DNA of 64,000 nucleotides. Source: Cololabis saira. Taxonomy: Eukaryota > Chordata > Actinopteri > Beloniformes > Belonidae. This document shows positions 1 through 13,058 of this stretch, in pieces (position 1 is the stretch's first letter; each line of letters opens with the position of its first letter). The stretch spans positions 1,088,501 to 1,152,500 of the forward strand of contig NC_084590.1 of NCBI RefSeq assembly GCF_033807715.1, read 5' to 3'. A program made the position numbers and the translations under genes. The notes below the pieces were generated by a model. It worked only from the letters and a program-made list of their open reading frames with translations, was not told where the DNA came from and searched no databases.

Positions 1-1075
1 TGAACTGAAGTACAATTGAATGAATTGGATCATTTTTGATTAAATTGTATTTTTCTTTTGTGTAACTTCTTTGAATTGGCACCACACACAAAAAGGTGAT
101 TATAAATTAACTGAATTGAAGGGTCAGTCTTTCAAACCCATATGCTCTAGAAATCCCAAATAAGACTTTGTCTTTAATAATTTTTGACCCAACTGATGCT
201 GCTTAAAATAAGCATGATATAAGAAATCAGCTGAAGACAAGAGATGTAATTTATTGAAAAAGTATACACCTGAAGTCCAGCAGTTTCATGAGCCCATAAT
301 GAACTGTGATGATGCAACTTGTTTCTTGCTTGGGGCTCCTGTGTTTCATCTTTAGTGTCAGCTTTCAAAGGAGTGCAACATGAAGGAAAGTACAACTCAT
401 ATTTATCCATTCCATCCAAGCAGTTTCAGAAAGGTGCTTCAGACGATCCACCCTGTAATTTTTATGGCTATTAAAGTGCACACTAGCATCTAAAAACTGT
501 ATGTTATTTGTATAAAACACTGCATTCAAACTTTTAAGAGAATGATCTCTGGTATTTTTTTTATACATTTGGATTCCATTTCCAAGCCAAAGTCCTTTCT
601 AACCTGCTACTGGCATGTGTAATATTTTTTATTTTCTCTTTTTTGATTTCACTTTAGCTCTCTATCTTCTCCTACCTTACCTTTATCAATCCTGTATTGG
701 ACCTGAAGCACACTGAAGATTCTCAATTACTGTTCAAACTTCTTCAGTGTAAAGCCTCTTCCCAACTCTCTTTTGTTGCCATCCTTACCTCTGTTCCCCC
801 ACTGTCTTTCTCTCCTTTCTCTCTGCTCCCTCCATCATTTTCAACACCCCACGGACAGCTTTTGTGAGTTACTTGGGTCTCTCAAAGTTGTATGTCTGTG
901 TGTGTAGAGCGCTTCATTGCTTCCCAAACACACACATACGCCCTCTGACACCATGCTCATGCAATCACCACACTACTTAAAATGCTCAGTTGGAGTCCAA
1001 GTTTTAATCTGTCACGTCTGCTTCTGCCCGAAACGCATGAGCACACACATGCACTTGCAAATGTTTTATAAATTA

Positions 1076-1143
<68 letters not shown>

Positions 1144-1148
1144 CTCAC
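1..1148. other. ECEL1 intron (left edge), no exon found
   Basis: This is the intron that follows the fourth coding exon of ECEL1 on the minus strand. I searched it for the next ECEL1 exon, which should carry a tryptophan-rich segment, and found none, so that exon probably lies beyond the left edge. The stretch is AT-rich, with a pyrimidine-rich block near 640-850 and a dinucleotide array at 1079-1138. No transposon ends are recognisable. Confidence 0.6.
1079..1138. repeat. (GT)n microsatellite beside a splice donor
   Basis: A pure GT/TG run of about 60 bp. On the minus strand it reads (AC)n and begins only a few bases downstream of the 5' splice site of ECEL1 coding exon 4, whose donor GTGAGT occupies 1148-1143. 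Confidence 0.97.
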
Positions 1149-3304
1149 ACTAGGAGCAATGGTTTGAAGCCGCCTGAGGGTTATGCGGTTATACATGGTG
1201 CTGATATCTTTTCTCTGGTCATCATATTCGGACACAGTGATCTGGGGAGAGAGAGGAGATTTTGCTCAACCCCTGCAAAAATACAAGCGACGCACAAGAA
1301 GACTCACACATGCATGTTAAGTCAGCTCACATTGGCTAGTCGGGTCTCCAGCTGTATAATCTCCTTGGACGTCTGTGTGGCGTTGTGAGCTCCCAGCATG
1401 CTCAACAAGCGCTCCATCAGAGCCTTGTATGCCGCCAAAATCTGAAAAGTACAGTAACATTATCAATTAATGGCTTGTTGAAAAGTGTGACATGTGGCAA
1501 AGTGGACAGGATAACAAAAGCACAATGGGGAGCAAAAGAAAGAGGTGGATTGATGAGGAAGAATGAGAGAAGATTCATTGTGCCATATGGAAGGAGGAAA
1601 AAGGGGTAGATGGGTAAAATGGGCGAGAGGGAAGGAGAGAGGGAAGCAAAATTAGGTCAGCAAGGTACAGAAAGAAACTGATTTTGCCCAAAATAGTGGG
1701 AAGGAGAGAAAGGAAAAGAGGAAGAGAAGAACTGGGACGAAGGAAGGAGAGCACAAGATAAGATGGTCAAAAGGGGTAGACTATGAAGAGTAGGACAGGA
1801 GGACGGGCCAAATGGTTGGGAGGTATGGAGGGATAGTGCAGAGAAAGCTGGTAGGATTGAAGCCTTTTAACCTTTTTGCTGTCCTCATCCTGTTCCAGGT
1901 AGAGGCTTCTCTCTGGCAGCGTGAGGCCCTCCTGATCAATCTGCACAAACACACACAATCAAAAGTGCAGTTGCTAATTCTTTTTTTTAAACATTTGTTT
2001 TGCCATTTATCTAGTCTAATATGTATTTTTCAGTATTTCAACACAATGTTATAATGCTAGCATTCACAAATAATTCAACACACTGTATGACTAATATCTT
2101 AATAATTTACATTATTCAAGATATTATTCACACACATAGTCACACCACTATTGAACTCACACATTGCCAAATTTATGGTATTGGCATTTTAACTGTTTGG
2201 TAAAAACTACACATCACAATGGCATCCATGATTCAGATTAATTAATAGTTACTCATTTAACCTCATTGAACCTTGCAAACATTGTACAAATAAAACTTTG
2301 ATCACATGAAAAATATGCAAAGAGGAGGTGTAGTTTGCATTTAATTGATAAAGCATACTTAAAAGGGAACATAAGCCACGCTAAGATGCTCATCATCTTA
2401 GTCCATGCTTCTACAAATGTGAACTCAAACCCCTGATTGTTCTCACCCTGATGGCATTTCTTGAAGAGTTTTTATCATCCACATTGACAATAAGGGAGAA
2501 GAAGACAGCAGTGCTGTACACCCCTTGCGTCCTGTAGAGCAGCTCATTGAAGTCTGGCCTCTGTGGGGCACCCTCTCTCTCCCACCCAGCCGCACCAGGA
2601 GGAGCGCCAACCAGGTCCCACCCTCCACAGCTGTCTAGCACCTCTGTCATGGGCTCTGAGCCTAGTTTGTCAATCTCCTGGATGTTGACGCAGGATCGAA
2701 AGAATTCCTTGACCTTGCGCTCTGCCGAATTGGGCCCACGCCTCTGAACTGGTTCCATTAGGAGGCGCTGCAGTTTCTCCTCGTTGTGTTCTCCTATAGC
2801 TGTAATGATGCCATAGCTGAGCTTGTCCTCAGGGATGCCATGACGCCTCAGCCAGCCTCCACAGGCAAATGAATAGAAGTCTTGGCAGGGCTGGATGGTT
2901 GGGTCAATATTGGCCTGAACAAAACGCGCTGCCCGCAGGAGGGAGCGTTTCTGTTGGCAGTCTTGTCGGCACTGTGGGTCCTGCTGGGCATCCAGTGAAA
3001 TGTACTTGAGTGCCAGCATGGTTCCCAAGATGACACACATGCCTGCAGCAAAGACCAATGCTGAGAGGAGGCAGATCTCCCTCCGGCTCCATCGAGGAAG
3101 ACCACCACTACTGCCGGTGCTACTAAGATCTCTGTTTCGATTATTTGGCCAAGTTCCTCCCTGTGCCCGCCCCATGTGACGATCCAGGCTGCCCCCCAGG
3201 TGGAGGGTCATGCCATTGCTGAGGATGTCACTGCTGTAGCGGCCACCATATTTCACTTCCTGAAACTCATCATAGTGGGCAGTAAGTGAGTAGGCCTTCT
3301 CCAT
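1149..3304 (-). CDS. ecel1: ECEL1 (endothelin-converting enzyme-like 1), N-terminal half, four exons
   Basis: ECEL1 (DINE) is a neuronal type II membrane metallopeptidase-like protein of family M13. The exons on the minus strand are 3304-2447 (286 aa), 1940-1872 (23 aa), 1441-1331 (37 aa) and 1241-1149 (31 aa). All are phase 0, with GT donors and AG acceptors. The ATG at 3304 opens MEKAYSLTAHYDEFQEVKY, which I recall as close to the mammalian ECEL1 start. A membrane segment lies at about residues 77-100, just after basic residues (RWSRRE). The M13 N-terminal domain follows, with CQDFYSFACGGW at about 140. Exon 2 carries DQEGLTLPERSLYL and exon 3 a probable N-glycosylation site (NAT). In total 377 residues are present, about half of the family length of roughly 775. 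The HExxH zinc site is outside the window, so this is partial because of the window edge; I see no break. An AG at about 3316, just upstream of the ATG, may be the acceptor from a non-coding first exon. Confidence 0.95.
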
Positions 3305-4879
3305 GGCAAATTATTGTTTCTAGGTGTTGAATAGCAGACGATGATTTAGGGAGAAAAGGATGAAAAAAGGATTATTCTTATGTTCAGAGTGTTATCATGA
3401 CTACTATTACTGTGACAAAAGTAGAGTGTCAAAATGGTGTTAGCCCTCTTCAGGCAAACTACTCTTTCTTTTCAAATTAAAAGTGTGCAGCATAAGAGGT
3501 TCCCATTGTGTATGAGGAATCCTTTTGCTGTTTCTCATCCACTTTTCTCTGCTCCGTTTCCATCTGTCTCTCCTCTTCCCTCTCTCCAACCAGTTACAGG
3601 TCACCTGTCGATAAAAATAGAAATGAGACAGAGGAAGGTTGTAAGCTTCATGGGAAAAAGAAAATTGAATTCGTCATCACAACACCATGGGCACCATACA
3701 TTTTTTTTTTCGTCATATTTTCTCCCACAGCATCTTTCACTGTCATCTTAAGCTTCTTGATTGATTAGTGATAGTGATAGTGTGATCATGTACCCGTGGG
3801 GGCTGTGGACGGATCAGTCAAGACAGGAGTCAAACGCTGGAGCATCAGCTGGGTATGGAAGGGTGAAAATCCCCATAAACCAGCTTGTGTCATTCCCAAC
3901 TTATGTAAAGCTTATCATTGCAGAGGGAAAGAGAATGTATTATCTTTCTTACAAAGACTGAAAAAATATATACTTTCCTACCTTGCAAAGAATGGACCAC
4001 CACTTTACACCATATGTTGGCAATTGTTAAGCAGAAAACATTTTTATGTAGGAAATCATTTTGAGGTCATTTTTTTTAAACAACGTAAATGTAAGAATTA
4101 TTATTATTACCGTCAAGCGCCTTTCAGTTCAAATTAGATCAAAAATCATTTCTGCACAAGAATTTAGATTAGATTACATCAAAAGGAGGAAGAAATCTTT
4201 TTGGTCTGATAAGTTAAAAACTTTGTTTTGGCAGTGAATAGATATGCAACATTACACAAATATACACACACTCCTCTTACTTCTGCTCCCTGAGAACACA
4301 CACCCCATCATCACTCCCCCCCCTGCCAGTGATTAATTGGAGCAAAATTAGGTATGGTTTGGGGGATAAGATGCTCACACATTGTATGTTTCAGGTAGTG
4401 AGGAGATATCACTTACCATGCCTTTATTAGAAAATGTGCATCATACTTGTTTCAATATCTGGCTGAAGTTTGTAAACTAGTGAATAAGTTGTGTCAACTA
4501 ATAGGGAAAGAGAAACATGGAGAGAGGTCTTAAAGATTTTGTTCAGGTGGCTAATACGCTGTAAAAAGGTGCAGTACTTCTTGTTAACTTTACTCTGATA
4601 TAGTGATTTAGGTCCACGTGTGTACTCCCTCCCAAAGGTTAATTCTGCTTTGATGAGTCAAAAACATTAAGGTGTAAGGGTCCTGCTTATTTTTTTGTTT
4701 GTGGTGCTAAAGACTAGCCCCCAGGCCAGCATTATGCAAATGTATTAGACTGTGATGTACATAAACAACTGAAGAAAAATCTGGACTACCAATGGGGCAT
4801 TCCAGGGAGCATCAGGAGTCTTGACCTATGCAGCACCTATCAGGTCAGAATATTAAAATGTGAAATAATCAACCCCTCT
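3305..4879. other. Region upstream of the ECEL1 start codon, no gene seen
   Basis: Immediately upstream of the ATG on the minus strand is a short leader with a possible splice acceptor (CACCTAG) at about 3320-3316. The rest is AT-rich with no coding pattern. The open frames at 3434-3768 are pyrimidine-rich noise. No transposon termini are recognised. Confidence 0.5.
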
Positions 4880-6722
4880 TTGGGCCGCCACCTTATTGTG
4901 GTGGAGGGGTTTGTGTTGACCGAATAATCCTAGGAGCTATGTTTTCTGGGGCATTACACCCCTGGGAGGGTCACCCATGGCAAACAGGTCCTGGGTGACG
5001 GGCCAGACTAAGAGCGGTTCACAGGCTAATCATGGTAAATAGAACATCAAGGACCGTTACGTCGCCCGGATTGGCGTCACCGGGGCCCCTCCCTAGAGCC
5101 AGGCCTGAGGTTCGTAGGCGAGCGACTGGTGGCCGGGTCTTCGCCCATGGGACCCGGTCGGGCTCAGCCCGAAACGGTGATGTGAGCCCGCCTTCCCGTA
5201 GGCCCAGCACCCGCAGGAAGGTCCACGACAGGCCAGTGCAATGTGGTCTGGGTAGCAGTCGTGGCGGGGCCTCGACGAGTCTACCGCTGGACCAAAACCC
5301 TCACAGTAGGGACATGGAATGTCACCTTGCTGGGGGGGAAGGAGCCGGAGCTTGTGCGTGAGGTTGAAAGATACCGGCTAAAGATAGTCGGGCTCACCTC
5401 CACACATAGCTTGGACTCTGGAACCCAGCTCCTTGAAAGGGGCTGGACCGTCCACTACTCTGGAGTTGCCCATGGTGAGAGGCGGCGAGCTGGTGTGGGC
5501 TTGTTTATAGCCCCCCAGTTCAGCCGCAATGTGTTGGGATTCCCCGGTGAACGAGAGGGTCGGGTAAAGGTCTCTCACTGTTGTTTGTGCATACGGGCCG
5601 AACAGCAGTGCGGAGTACCCAGCCTTCTTGGAGTCCCTGGGAGGAGCACTTGATGGTGCTACAACTGGGGACTCCATTGTTCTACTGGGGGACTTCAACG
5701 CTCACGTGAGCAATGACAGGGACACCTGGAGAGGCGTGATTGGGAGGAACGGCTTCCCTGATCTGAACCCGAGTGGTGCTCTGTTGTTGGACTTCTGTGC
5801 TAGTCACAGTTTGTCCATGACACATCACACCATGTTCGAGCATAAGGGTGTCCATCAGTGCACGTGGTACCAGGACGCCCTAGGCTGGAGGTCAATGATC
5901 GACTTTGTTGTCGTTTTATCTGATCTTCGGCCTTATGTCTTGGACACTCAGGTAAAGAGAGGGGCTGAGCTGTCAACTGATCACCACCTGGTGGTGAGTT
6001 GGATACACTGGCGGAGGAGGAAGTTGGACAGACCGGGCAGACCCAAACGTATTGCGAGGGTCTGTTGGGAACGTCTGGCTGAGCCCTTTGTCAGGGAAGT
6101 CTTCAACTCTCATCTCCAAGAGAACTTCTCACATATTCCGACCATATTCTGTGCCTTCATTGTCGACGTGGCGGCGACTCGAAGTTGTGGACACAAAGTC
6201 TCTGGTGCCTGTCGTGGTGGCAATCCCAGAACCTGTGTGAAAGTGTGTGTGTGTAAGTAAGGGATACCGTCAGACTGAAGAAGTAGTCCTACTGGGCTAT
6301 GTTAGCCTGTGGGACTCCTGACGCAGTAGATGGGTACCAGCAGGCCAAGCAGGGTGCAGCTCGGGCAGTCCTGGAGGCAAAAACTCGGGTCTGGGAGGAG
6401 TTTGGGGAGGCAATGGAAGAAGACTTTCGGTTGTCCCGGAGGAAATTCTGGCAACCCGTTTGGCGCCTCAGAAAGGGGAAGCAATACTCTGCCAACACCA
6501 TTCACGGTGCAGGTGGGGAGCTGTTGACCTCGACTGGGGACATCGTCGGACAGTGGAAGGAATACTTCGAGGATCTCCTCAATCCAACTGACATGCCTTC
6601 CATTGAGGAAGCAGAGACTGTGGACTTTGGGATGTGCTGGTCCATCACCCAAGCCAAGTTCGCTGAGGTGGTTCGTAAGCTCCTCAGTGGCACCGGGGGT
6701 GGATGAGATTCTCCCTGAGAAC
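4880..6722 (+). mobile_element. RTE-like non-LTR retrotransposon relic (5' region and endonuclease part)
   Basis: The sequence carries the apurinic-endonuclease part of a LINE ORF in shifting frames: 5243-5653 (GTWNVTLLGGKEPELVREVE, then GERRRAGVGLF), 5628-6260 ([36 protein letters not shown]) and 6299-6706 (EEFGEAMEEDF, TGDIVGQWKEYFEDLLNP). GDFNAH and STDHH are catalytic-loop motifs of this endonuclease fold. The element stops just before the reverse transcriptase core, and at least two frameshifts plus an internal deletion (about 6150-6280) disable it. The non-coding 5' part starts near 4880. I recall this protein as a very common teleost LINE of RTE-like type, but the clade is uncertain. 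Confidence 0.85.
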
Positions 6723-7107
6723 CTCTAGTCTACATTTATGGAAGTATCTGTTCGTATAATTTGTGGAAATAAATGAGGATAATTTCCACTGTTGCTCGGA
6801 TTTGATGTTGATGATTGTGTGAAGCCACTGGATCCATCATGAATCCATTCATGAAATTATTTGAGATCAAGCAACAAACCCCTTTATTTCAGATAAGTTC
6901 GGCAAACTAGTTAGGCAATATTTCACCACCTTTGGAAAGGAATATGAAGGGTTTTCTTTTTACTTTAACTGGTCCTCTGTTTAAAAGCAATAGCTTTAAA
7001 ATCCCAGACTTTCATTTAGTTAAAGTGCCAAACTATGAAACTTTCTTTTTGGAAAATGTTGTTTTGTGGTTGTAATGGAGGGCTTCATGTAAAGTGTGAA
7101 ATAAATA
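6723..7107. other. AT-rich spacer, no gene seen
   Basis: No coding pattern, repeat terminus or RNA signature is visible between the RTE-like relic and the L2 relic. Confidence 0.5.
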
Positions 7108-7806
7108 ATTTGTCTATGAAGCCGGATGAAACAGAACCGTTAGTTAAACTTCTGGCATGTCTTAGGGACATCAAGGACTGGATGTCCAGAAATTTCTTGC
7201 TTCTAAATTCAGATAAAACAGAGGTTATCATTCTTGGTCCAGAGCATCTTAGGAAGGGATTAAATGGGGTTGCGATGGCTTCCAGTGCAACTGTGAGAAA
7301 CCTTGGTGTTGTTTTCGATCAGGATTTGTCGTTTAAACCATATGTTAATCAGGTTTGTAAAATAGCGTTTTTCCATCTCCATAATATTGCAAAAATTAGG
7401 AAAATCCTCTCGTAGAGTGATGCAGAAAAACTAGTTCATGCGTTTGTATCTTCTAGACTAGATTACTGTAATGTGTTATTAGCAGGATGTCCAAGTAATT
7501 TGCTGAATAGGCTCCAGCTGATCCAAAATGCAGCAGCACGAGTGCTGACAGGAATTAGCAGGAGAGACCACGTCTCTCCAGTGTTAGCGTCGCTCCACTG
7601 GCTACCTGTAAAATTCAGAATCCAATTTAAAATTGTATTACTTGCATATAAAGCCCAAAACGGCTCAGCTCCGCAGTATTTACAAGACCTGATAGGGCCT
7701 CATGTTCCTGGCAGAGCTCTCCGCTCTCAGAGTGCAGGTTTACTCGTAGTTCCTAGAGTATCTAAATGTAGATTTGGAGGGCGGGCGTTCTGCTATCAGG
7801 CACCAT
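7108..7806 (+). mobile_element. L2 LINE relic, C-terminal half of ORF2
   Basis: This matches the C-terminal part of the full-length L2 ORF2 at 41287-44016 almost word for word ([73 protein letters not shown]). A TAG at 7413-7415 replaces the CAG glutamine codon of the full-length copy (a single C-to-T change), and the frame stays open on both sides of it. The 5' end begins abruptly after the YADD region. The 3' end stops inside the coding region (CYQAPL), where a different repeat begins. Confidence 0.9.
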
Positions 7807-8100
7807 TGGTCAATATCTGATAGTTCCTACTCTCTGCGATAACTTTTGAATGGTTTGATATAGAGAGTCGTGGCTGGTGTCATCCACTAAATGTCCAGGC
7901 CTGAAGACATCTACATGCAAGTCATACAAGCACTTCCATTGCAGCATGCCTGAACAGGCCCGTTCATCACTGCTTGCAGCTTTAATTTTTATTGTCTTCT
8001 CCTACTCTCTACCTGTATACTTCCTCTGTTTTTCCATTCGGATTGCTGTGATTGCTATGAAACCTACATTTCCCTCAGGGAATTAATAAAGTTTCATTTT
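7807..8100 (+). repeat. Interspersed repeat family F (unclassified), copy 1
   Basis: It opens with tgatagttcctac followed by aacttttgaatggtttgata, and includes aaatgtccaggcctgaag and catgcaagtcatacaag. It ends with a LINE-like tail (gggaattaataaagttt). The same text recurs at 39062-39235 (partial) and 48655-48960. It abuts the truncated L2 coding sequence directly. It may be a LINE 3' untranslated region; I cannot assign a clade. Confidence 0.7.
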
Positions 8101-8586
8101 ATGTTACAAAGATTATGTCTTCACATTCCCAGCCAAGAAGGGCAATAGATGACTACAATTATAGACGTAAGAGAAAGCACTGTTAACTTTATTTGGTTAA
8201 CTTGTGCGAATAGACTAAGACTCCCTGTCTAAGGGAAGAAATGTTGAAATAGTAAACAGCTATCCATCAAGTTAGAAATTGACTTCATATATTATACACA
8301 AATGTGTATTTTTTGTGACAGCAGCAGGGCTCCAACTGAATTCATTCAATCAGCATCTCATTTCCAGATGGATTACAATATAGGAATTTAACATGGTGTA
8401 GTAGTGCAGGAAAATTCAACAGTAGTTCAAATTCAAGTAATTTATTTGTTATAGGAACACCAATCACAGTCTTTTGGCTGGTGAAAAAAAGAATAGATTA
8501 AGTAAAATAAAAATGTAAAGGCATAAACATAAAATCAGAATCATCTCAGCAAGTGTAAGTTGTTTTGATGCACATAACACAAAATG

Positions 8587-8588
<2 letters not shown>
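8101..8588. other. AT-rich spacer, no gene seen
   Basis: No coding pattern or repeat terminus is recognised in this stretch, which leads into the TA-rich satellite block. Confidence 0.5.
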
Positions 8589-8654
<66 letters not shown>

Positions 8655-8671
8655 ATATATGTGTATGTATG

Positions 8672-8746
<75 letters not shown>

Positions 8747-8775
8747 GTATATATTCTCCACACAGTCTATATTCT

Positions 8776-8858
<83 letters not shown>
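8589..8858. repeat. Compound (TA)n / (TG)n microsatellite cluster
   Basis: Three long (TA)n tracts (about 8589-8640, 8678-8734 and 8786-8858) are separated by short TG-rich or (GTAT)n interruptions and by a 35-bp unique piece around 8750-8780. Each TA tract is self-complementary and could extrude as a cruciform. Confidence 0.97.
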
Positions 8859-8862
<4 letters not shown>

Positions 8863-8933
8863 GCAAAAAAGGCAACATCAGTTCATCATTGATTCCAAGT
8901 AGAGTGCTAAAAACAGACCCTTACACCCTTAGG

Positions 8934-10221
8934 TCACTCACACCATATCCGGATCATTAAGTTCTTCATCAGTAGAGGAGCTACTGTCCAGGTTTTCCTC
9001 TTCAGAGAGTCATCCAAAGTCACCATCTTCAAAATACTTTGGTATGTGTTGCGTGCTGTGGCCTGCTGAGCTTGAACCTGATGTAATCTTCTCTCCAGTA
9101 CACAGAGTAGCCCCTCACCCCCTCTCTCTGTCAAAGCCTCGGTACTGCCTGAAAATATACAATATAAAAATGTATAATCCACATGTTACCAGACAAGTAA
9201 TTTGCAAATAATTTATCCTACTTACCTGTACTTTGTCCAGTGATGCCTTGGGAAAGCTGGGAGGAAAGCTCTTCTGTCACTCTTGCCATATTCTTTATGT
9301 ACTCCCAGTTCTGCTTGACTTCACAATTACTACTTCTTCTTTGTCTGGTCAGGAGCATAACCTTATTGTAGACCTTTTTGTTTTGTACCATATCACCATG
9401 ACCTGCAATCCATCACAAAGTGTTGTCAACTGTCTTACATTTATGGCAAGATGTGCACATTAACACTTTTGTATTCAGTGTCTTTCAATTACTTACATTC
9501 CCATGGCCAGGAGTAATTGTCCTCAGTCAAGAGCTCATTAGGAGGAGGGAGTTTTTCAGCTTCTCCCACAACAGCATTGTCTTCAGTCATAGCATTATCA
9601 AAGGCTTCTTTTCTACAGCAATCTTTTTCCTGAGTGGATGCGCTTATTGCGATCTAGAATGTGAAACAAAATCATTTAGTGTATTATATGGAGCAATGTC
9701 CCCCTCAAAATATGCAACACTGCACAATATGCACTCAAGTACACTACCACCATCCACTATAACCTCAATAATAAACAAAGTTGAATGATCACCTTTCTGA
9801 CAATGTCAACAAACACTGAAAATGTAAAAGTTTCTTAAAAGCAGAATGTACCACAGATCTATTGTATTGGATTGCATTAGATTGCACAGGTGTACATAAT
9901 GAAGTGGCCAGTGAGTGGGCCTACACATGGTTCTACTGTACTCACTTACCACCAAAAGTCAGCTCTGCACTATAGCTACAGTATAACATTTTTAGGAGTT
10001 GTCCTACTTTCAAGCAATCACACTATATGTAAAGCACTTTTCATAAAAATATTTTTTTTTAAACAAGCGCTTCACCAAATTACCCATCCCCCAAACACAG
10101 ACACAGCAATCGGTGACTAATGAATTAAGACAAAGTTTTCAGTTTAAGAGTAACTTACCTCACACTAATCCAAAAGCACATCGGCAAGAAATATGGCATC
10201 GTCGTCTTCAATCTGATCCAT
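8934..10221 (-). pseudogene. Spliced coding relic of unknown family, minus strand
   Basis: Four minus-strand blocks have canonical splice signals. Block a is 10221-10159 (ATG, MDQIEDDDAIFLADVLLD, then an in-frame TAG just before the donor GAG|GTAAGT). Block b is 9653-9497 (acceptor TTCTAG; EAEKLPPPNELLTEDNYSW). Block c is 9402-9226 (acceptor TTGCAG; QNWEYIKNMARVTEELSSQL). Block d starts at 9148 (acceptor TTTTCAG; ERRLHQVQAQQATARNTYQ). Joins b-c and c-d keep one frame over about 150 residues, which is unlikely by chance. Block d then loses frame: another frame gives an acidic, serine-rich tail ([20 protein letters not shown]) after a stop. The protein is polar, with a predicted coiled coil in blocks c-d. 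I do not recognise the family; an accessory protein of a DNA transposon is possible. Confidence 0.55.
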
Positions 10222-10245
10222 TGTCTTGTAGCGTTAAAATATACA

Positions 10246-10786
10246 AAGTAGGGCTGTCAGTTTAGCACGTTAATTAGATTATTTAATTACACTGCTAATT
10301 AGCGCGTTATGAAAATTAACACAATTAATTATGAGTGGCAAAATGCACGAGCATTTGAAATTTGTCCCATTGAGGGACCCGTAGGCCACTTGGCACAGTG
10401 CGCTGTCAATCTTGTGCTGCGAAGCGCTTTTGCGTACCAACAGCTGGGGCTCATATTATTGGTTGTGGCCAGACCAGAATACTAATATTAAAAAATCTCT
10501 TGCGAGAGCTTTTCCCCAGAACTGCCACTCAAAGTTGGTACTGGCCAATCACAGCGCGTCCTTACTCCCCCTCCATGCTCGTTGCGGCGGTGGGTTGAGC
10601 AGGAAGAGATGTAAGGATCTATCGTCACAAGCAGCTTTACACGTCTCGTCAAAATGTCCAAGAAGCAAGCGCCATTAAGTAATTATTTTGGCGTTCCACC
10701 ACCACCAACTACAAAGAGACGACAAACTGAACCACTACCCGAATCGAACAGAAAACGTGTGTTCGCCGAGAAGTGGCTGCATGATG
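10246..10786 (+). mobile_element. hAT-like element, 5' end with transposase first exon
   Basis: The left terminus is tagggctgtcagtttagcac, of the tagggctg type common on teleost hAT elements. Within it, 10654-10786 encodes MSKKQAPLSNYFGVPPPP followed by a basic stretch and RKRVFAEKWL. This resembles the N-terminal region of hAT-derived proteins, including a PIP-box-like LSNYF motif. The frame runs into a palindromic MITE at about 10786, so the transposase is broken. I found no right terminus. Confidence 0.55.
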
Positions 10787-10877
10787 TTACGCGGCGACAC
10801 GTACCGTAGGTTCGCGTTCCCGCGTATCCTACCCCGTAAGCTCTGCGTTGGTGCAACGCAGAACCATAAATCAGCCA
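10785..10877 (-). mobile_element. Palindromic MITE family M, copy 1
   Basis: It carries the arm ctctgcgttggtgcaacgca and ends gaaccataaatcagcc, the reverse complement of the family arm ggctgatttatggttc. Other copies lie at 12513, 15491 and 16354. It interrupts the hAT-like ORF that ends at about 10786. Confidence 0.75.
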
Positions 10878-11862
<985 letters not shown>

Positions 11863-12512
11863 ATGGAGTGAAAATAGTTACAGAGCTTTTACTGTCTGTA
11901 ATGATTGCTAGTGGAAGATCAAAGTATCCGCCTGGTCAGGGAAACGTTACACTGACCGGCGGAGACAGCTCTGAACGGGCCGGTTTATTTACAGGAAGGA
12001 AACTAACAGTTTTACAGTCATAAACAAAGGCAGACTCCAACTCTAACGTCTCGGGCAAACTCTCCAACAACTTAAATTAGAACACCAGAAGAAACCTCGG
12101 GGTTCAGCCGCCACCACCGCTCCCTTCATGACATGACGTGCATTCCTGTGACAGGCAGAGAGATGAGAGAATACATGCTGATCTCCCCAACTTCATAACT
12201 CTCCCATATCAAGGAGATTTTGTAATATTTGAATAATTATAATTATAATAATTTACAATATTTTCACGGAGGGAAACCGTCCTCCGCTTCCCGTCGGACG
12301 ATTCACGCCCCCGCGTCGTCCATATATTTCTGATAATACCTCGTCGGGCATGATCCCTTACGTATTTAGTAGTGTATACTTAAGTTACTGTACTGAGTTG
12401 TCAAGATTAAGAGGCTGTTGACTATAAAGAATTATAGTAATTTACATTTTGAAAAGTGACAAGCGAAATAAACAGATCATTTTGGAAAAAAAAGCTCTCT
12501 TCATGCACATAA
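11863..12512. other. Unclassified sequence, no gene seen
   Basis: Mixed composition. There is a GC-rich block at 12260-12330 and no sustained coding pattern. It may be the interior of the hAT-like element that begins at 11498. Confidence 0.4.
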
Positions 12513-12576
12513 AGGCTGATTTATGGTTCCGCGTTACACCAACGCAGAGCCTACGGCGTAAGGGTACGCGGCGACG

Positions 12577-12666
<90 letters not shown>
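12513..12666 (+). mobile_element. MITE family M half-copy with (TA)n expansion
   Basis: The left arm is aggctgatttatggttccgc, then cgcagagcctacggcgta, running into ggcgacg at 12577. A (TA)n array at 12578-12666 follows where the second arm should begin. The right arm is missing. The array starts at the position of the palindrome centre. Confidence 0.75.
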
Positions 12667-12667
<1 letters not shown>

Positions 12668-13058
12668 GTCAACCCGGACGAGATTATTATTTGTCCTCTG
12701 CTCAACTTGAAGCATTCATTATTAGTCATTCGATCTTTTTTTTCTTTCAAAAACTTTATTGCACAATGTGAGTGTCCAACACAACATATATGTATGGATA
12801 GTACTTTATAGGTTGCATTTACGTAACAAGCACTATAAATGTATTAATTTGTTGATTGTCTTGCCAAACAAAAGGTATAATAATGATCATTTTTTTTAAA
12901 ACATGCTTTTTTGGAGCGAGCAATAATTCCGGGTTGTTTTCCAAAAACATGGGGGTGCCGAAATTCAAAGAAGAATAAATGTGTAATTCCCTGGTCACTA
13001 AAATCCATTTTATTTAGTTCTATATGGTAATAATGTCATCAAAAGTTACACAAAATAA
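12667..13058. other. AT-rich spacer, no gene seen
   Basis: No coding pattern or transposon terminus is recognised here. Confidence 0.45.

Noticed and set aside
174..568. Possible further ECEL1 exon in the minus-strand frames at 174-568
   Set aside because: The translations do not resemble M13 peptidases and lack matching splice sites.
2443..3108. Alternative frames at 2443-2747 and 2848-3108
   Set aside because: Shadows of ECEL1 coding exon 1, which alone has conserved text and splice sites.
8464..8960. Tyr-Ile repeat proteins
   Set aside because: Products of (TA)n tracts.
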